A DNA stretch of 64,000 nucleotides from Chitinophaga alhagiae. GTDB lineage: Bacteria; Bacteroidota; Bacteroidia; Chitinophagales; Chitinophagaceae. Shown piece after piece: positions 61,461-64,000 of this stretch. How positions within the stretch are numbered: position 1 is the first letter of the stretch; each line of letters begins with the position of its first letter. Both the position numbers and the translations under genes were made by a program. The notes under the pieces were generated by a model. That model saw only the letters and a program-made list of their open reading frames with translations, was not told where the DNA came from and searched no databases. The stretch is from positions 166,942 through 230,941 of the forward strand of contig NZ_QXMH01000004.1 of assembly GCF_003568665.1 (NCBI RefSeq), given 5' to 3'.

Positions 61461-62954
61461 CTACTGCTTATTGGCCACAGACAGCTTCGGGTCAAGGAAC
61501 TCCCATTCCTTGATATGCGCGGGCCGGTGCTCTTTTTTCACAATGGCGTCAAACTCCCGCAGCAGTTGCGGGTGCTGTGCCGCCAGGTCTTTTTCTTCAG
61601 CCGGGTCCTGCTCCAGGTTGTACAATTGCCACGGGCTTTGCCGGTTGGCCTTCAGCCCGGTTTTAATGCCCTTCCACGGCCCCATGCGGATAGCCACCTG
61701 CCCGCCCTTTTCAGGGTATTCAAAATAGATGTATGGGCGATGGGCCTGCTGCTGTTTGTTGCCCGTCATTTCCGGCAGCAGCGAAATACCGTCGTTAGCC
61801 GGCGCGGGTATGCCGGCTATGGCCGCAAAAGTGGCCATCATATCGTACTGCACAGACAGCAGCGCGGAGCTGCGCCCGGCGGGGATGGCGCCCGGCCAGC
61901 GGGCAATGAACGGCTCGCGGATGCCGCCTTCATACAGGTCCATTTTCAGACCGCGGAGGCCGCTTACGCTGTTGAAGAAGCGGGCGTCCACACCGCCGTT
62001 GAAGGTGGCGCCGTTATCGCTCGAAAACATGATCACCGTATGCTTGTCCAGTCCCATTTTTTTGACCTGCTCCATAATAATGCCTACCTGCGCGTCCAGG
62101 TAAGTGATCATGGCCGCGTAGGTGCTAAGGGGATGTTTGGCGGCGGCGTACCCTTGCTGCCCGTAATAGGGTTTTTCGTCAAACTGCCCTATATACTGCT
62201 GCACGGCCGCATCCGGGGCTTGCAGGGATACGTGCGGGATGGTGTAGGGCAGGTAGAGGAAAAAAGGCTGGTTGCCCTGCTGCTGCATAAAGCGGAGGGC
62301 CTTGCCCGTCATGGCGTCTATGGCATATTCCCTGCCTTTGAAATATGCAAAGTCCTCTTCTTTTGCCGTAGCCGGCTCCAGCCGCCGGTGAACGTTCATG
62401 GGCGGGTTGTTCAGGCTGTCCCACCGCCCGTTTTCCCAAAGATGGCTGGGATAAAAATTATGCGCCTGTTTCTGGTCAAGATAGCCGTAAAAATAATCGA
62501 AGCCCTGCAACTGCGGGTTGCCGGTAGAATAATGCATACCCAGCCCCCACTTGCCGATGGCCGCCGTGCGGTAGCCCGCCTGCTGCAACATTTTGCCTAC
62601 GGTGAGGGTACCTTCAGGCAGGGGCATTTGCCCGCCCTCCAGCGAGTCCGGGAACCCACCCAGCTCATAGTTGCCGCGGATGTAGGAATGCCCGCCATGA
62701 CGGCCCGTGAGCAGCATGCAGCGCGCTGGCGCGCATACTGGCGTGCTGGTATAAAAATTCGTGAAACGGATACCTTCCCTGGCCAGCCGGTCCAGGTGCG
62801 GCGTTTTGATCTTTTGCTGGCCATACACCCCGATCTCTCCCACACCCATATCGTCCGCATAGATAAAAATGATGTTGGGCGGGCGCTCTTTTTGTGCAAA
62901 CAGGGCAATACTGTACGTTGCCATCAAACAACTGAGAAGAATAGCTTTTTTCAT
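61461..62954 (-). CDS. Secreted type I sulfatase (S1 family)
   Basis: A 497-residue exported sulfatase; the start at 62954 gives a signal peptide (MKKAILLSCLMATYSIALFAQ), the 24 residues upstream being outside the domain. The formylglycine motif is CAPAR with C74; metal ligands are in IFIYADDMG (D34, D35) and FSSDNGA. The WGLG and HSYIRGNYELGG segments resemble arylsulfatase A-like enzymes. It leads the sulfatase / FAD oxidoreductase / sulfatase series. Confidence 0.95.
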   Translation of the reverse strand: MKKAILLSCLMATYSIALFAQKERPPNIIFIYADDMGVGEIGVYGQQKIKTPHLDRLAREGIRFTNFYTSTPVCAPARCMLLTGRHGGHSYIRGNYELGGFPDSLEGGQMPLPEGTLTVGKMLQQAGYRTAAIGKWGLGMHYSTGNPQLQGFDYFYGYLDQKQAHNFYPSHLWENGRWDSLNNPPMNVHRRLEPATAKEEDFAYFKGREYAIDAMTGKALRFMQQQGNQPFFLYLPYTIPHVSLQAPDAAVQQYIGQFDEKPYYGQQGYAAAKHPLSTYAAMITYLDAQVGIIMEQVKKMGLDKHTVIMFSSDNGATFNGGVDARFFNSVSGLRGLKMDLYEGGIREPFIARWPGAIPAGRSSALLSVQYDMMATFAAIAGIPAPANDGISLLPEMTGNKQQQAHRPYIYFEYPEKGGQVAIRMGPWKGIKTGLKANRQSPWQLYNLEQDPAEEKDLAAQHPQLLREFDAIVKKEHRPAHIKEWEFLDPKLSVANKQ

Positions 62955-63043
62955 ACAAACATTTTTCCAGGGCCTTCGGCCGTCAACAATTGACCGCGCT
63001 AAAATAATGCAGAAACCTGAGAGCATTATCTTATTTTCACAAA

Positions 63044-63598
63044 ATGCTGACGGTACAATTCACCCCCTTCCCCGAACTGCGTACCCCCCGCCTGCTGCTG
63101 CGCCAAATGCAGCCGGCAGATGCGGCCCACCTGCTGGCGCTTCGCTCCAGCCCGGCGGTGATGCGGTACATTCCGCGCCCATTGGCGCAAACAGAAGCGG
63201 ACGTGCTGGCGCTGATAGCACAATACAATCAGATGGTGGCCGATAACGAAGGCGTACACTGGGCTATTACACTGCGGGGCCAACCAGCACTGATAGGCAC
63301 TATCGGTTTTTTCAACATCAGAAAAGAACATTTACGTGCGGAAACAGGTTACCTGCTCCACCCGGCGCAGCAGGGCAAAGGCCTGATGAAGGAAGCGCTC
63401 AACATGGTAACGGATTACGGTTTCAACACCATGCGGCTGCACTCCATAGAAGCCGTGATAGACCCCGGCAACACCCCTTCCGCCAGGCTGCTGGAAAAAT
63501 GCGGTTTTGTAAAAGAGGCGCATCTGCGGGAAAGTGCGTTCCTGATGGGCCGCTTCTGGGACGCGGTGATCTATTCGCGGCTTACGCATCTTCGCTAA
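63044..63598 (+). CDS. GNAT acetyltransferase, RimJ/RimL type
   Basis: A 184-residue acetyltransferase. The N-terminus RTPRLLLRQMQPADAAHLLAL is typical of the RimL group, motif A is LHPAQQGKGLMKEALNMVTDYGF (QGKG), and AVIDPGNTPSARLLEKCGFVKEA is the conserved motif B segment. These enzymes acetylate ribosomal proteins, small amines or amino acids. It starts 89 bp from the divergent sulfatase gene and 12 bp before the phosphoesterase gene. Confidence 0.92.
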   Translation: MLTVQFTPFPELRTPRLLLRQMQPADAAHLLALRSSPAVMRYIPRPLAQTEADVLALIAQYNQMVADNEGVHWAITLRGQPALIGTIGFFNIRKEHLRAETGYLLHPAQQGKGLMKEALNMVTDYGFNTMRLHSIEAVIDPGNTPSARLLEKCGFVKEAHLRESAFLMGRFWDAVIYSRLTHLR

Positions 63599-63610
63599 AT
63601 CATATCCAAC

Positions 63611-64000
63611 ATGAGGACCTTCGTGATCGGGGACATACACGGCGCTTTGAAAGCGCTGGAGCAACTGGTAGAAAAAATAGCGCCCCGGAAGGGGGACCGT
63701 TTTATATTCATGGGAGACTATGTGGACGGCTGGTCTCAATCCGCACAGGTGATCTCCCGGCTGCTGGAATTTGGGGAACAATATGCCTGCGTTTTCCTGC
63801 GCGGCAACCACGACGTTTGGTGTGAGGCCTGGCTGAACGGCCAGGAAGCAGACCCTACCTGGCTCTTTCACGGCGGGCAATCTACGGTAGACAGCTATGA
63901 GGCTGTTTCCGGCCAACAGCAGAAGGCACACCTTCATTTCTTTAACAAACTGCGCTCCTATTATGAAGACGAAAATAACAGGCTGTACGTGCATGCCGGT
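63611..64000 (+). CDS. Metallophosphoesterase (Ser/Thr phosphatase type), 3' truncated
   Basis: The first 130 residues of a calcineurin-like phosphatase. The metal motifs are GDIHG (residues 7-11), GDYVDG (about 38-43) and LRGNHD (about 64-69), in the order and spacing of PrpA/ApaH-type protein phosphatases and bis(5'-nucleosyl)-tetraphosphatases. The gene runs off the right edge. It is 12 bp after the GNAT gene and likely co-transcribed. Confidence 0.9.
   Translation, partial: MRTFVIGDIHGALKALEQLVEKIAPRKGDRFIFMGDYVDGWSQSAQVISRLLEFGEQYACVFLRGNHDVWCEAWLNGQEADPTWLFHGGQSTVDSYEAVSGQQQKAHLHFFNKLRSYYEDENNRLYVHAG

Noticed and set aside
61515..62993. 492-codon frame antisense to a sulfatase
   Set aside because: No domain, entirely within the sulfatase on the opposite strand.

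Overview
The window comes from a chromosome of a high-GC member of the Bacteroidota, most likely a soil or plant-associated Chitinophagaceae (Chitinophaga-like). Evidence for this is the presence of three SusC/SusD outer-membrane nutrient-uptake pairs, FecR/ECF-sigma switches, a CHU_C (type IX secretion) sorting domain, DUF5916, DUF4349, DUF1080 and S1 sulfatase genes, and almost no Shine-Dalgarno sequences. I see no phage, IS, CRISPR, tRNA or rRNA.

Layout. 0-4.4 kb: the end of an MBL-fold hydrolase, topoisomerase III, an L,D-transpeptidase-like lipoprotein and a LacI-family regulator. 4.4-11.4 kb: a 595-bp regulatory region with two LacI-type operators and a four-fold reiterated leader carrying three tiny ORFs, then susC, susD and a Tat-exported Gfo/Idh/MocA oxidoreductase. 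11.4-26.5 kb: mostly housekeeping or uncharacterised genes: a lectin/PKD/CHU_C surface protein, a DisA-N-like (DACNV-type) protein, an ECF sigma factor with a membrane partner, an AAA+/TPR pair, a cupin, a phosphoesterase-beta-propeller fusion, an acetyltransferase, a DUF5916 protein and several unknown genes. 26.6-34.6 kb: a complete sigma-FecR-SusC-SusD-lipoprotein transduction locus on the minus strand. 34.7-45.7 kb: an orphan four-helix-bundle sensor, a DUF4349 lipoprotein, a GH95-like glycosidase, a VOC protein, an SGNH hydrolase, and a propeller/cytochrome c gene with a DUF1080/PA14 gene. 45.9-53 kb: a second FecR-linked SusC/SusD locus, with its sigma factor divergent. 53-63 kb: tandem MFS transporters divergent from an AraC regulator, a methyltransferase, a secreted Gfo/Idh/MocA protein, and a sulfatase / FAD oxidoreductase / sulfatase cluster. 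The end holds a GNAT acetyltransferase and a truncated phosphoesterase.

How it fits together. The window reads as carbohydrate-acquisition territory. The two SusC receptors with an N-terminal STN signalling domain sit next to FecR/sigma pairs. The one SusC without STN sits next to LacI. LacI-type palindromes built on TGCAAACG(A/T)TTGC occur in front of the lacI gene, in front of the GH95-like glycosidase and upstream of the DUF1080 gene, suggesting a dispersed LacI regulon. Secreted Gfo/Idh/MocA oxidoreductases plus a DUF1080 protein and a c-type cytochrome fit oxidative (3-keto) glycoside cleavage; the sulfatases suggest sulfated glycans. The substrate cannot be read from the sequence.

Most novel-looking items: the reiterated leader with tiny FSG-motif ORFs upstream of the first susC (4565-4989); the dispersed LacI operators; the DisA-N-like protein with an altered RHR motif; an ECF sigma gene with no ATG/GTG/TTG start next to a perfect 22-bp palindrome; and a small inverted-repeat element with 11-bp tandem repeats at 20628-20747.
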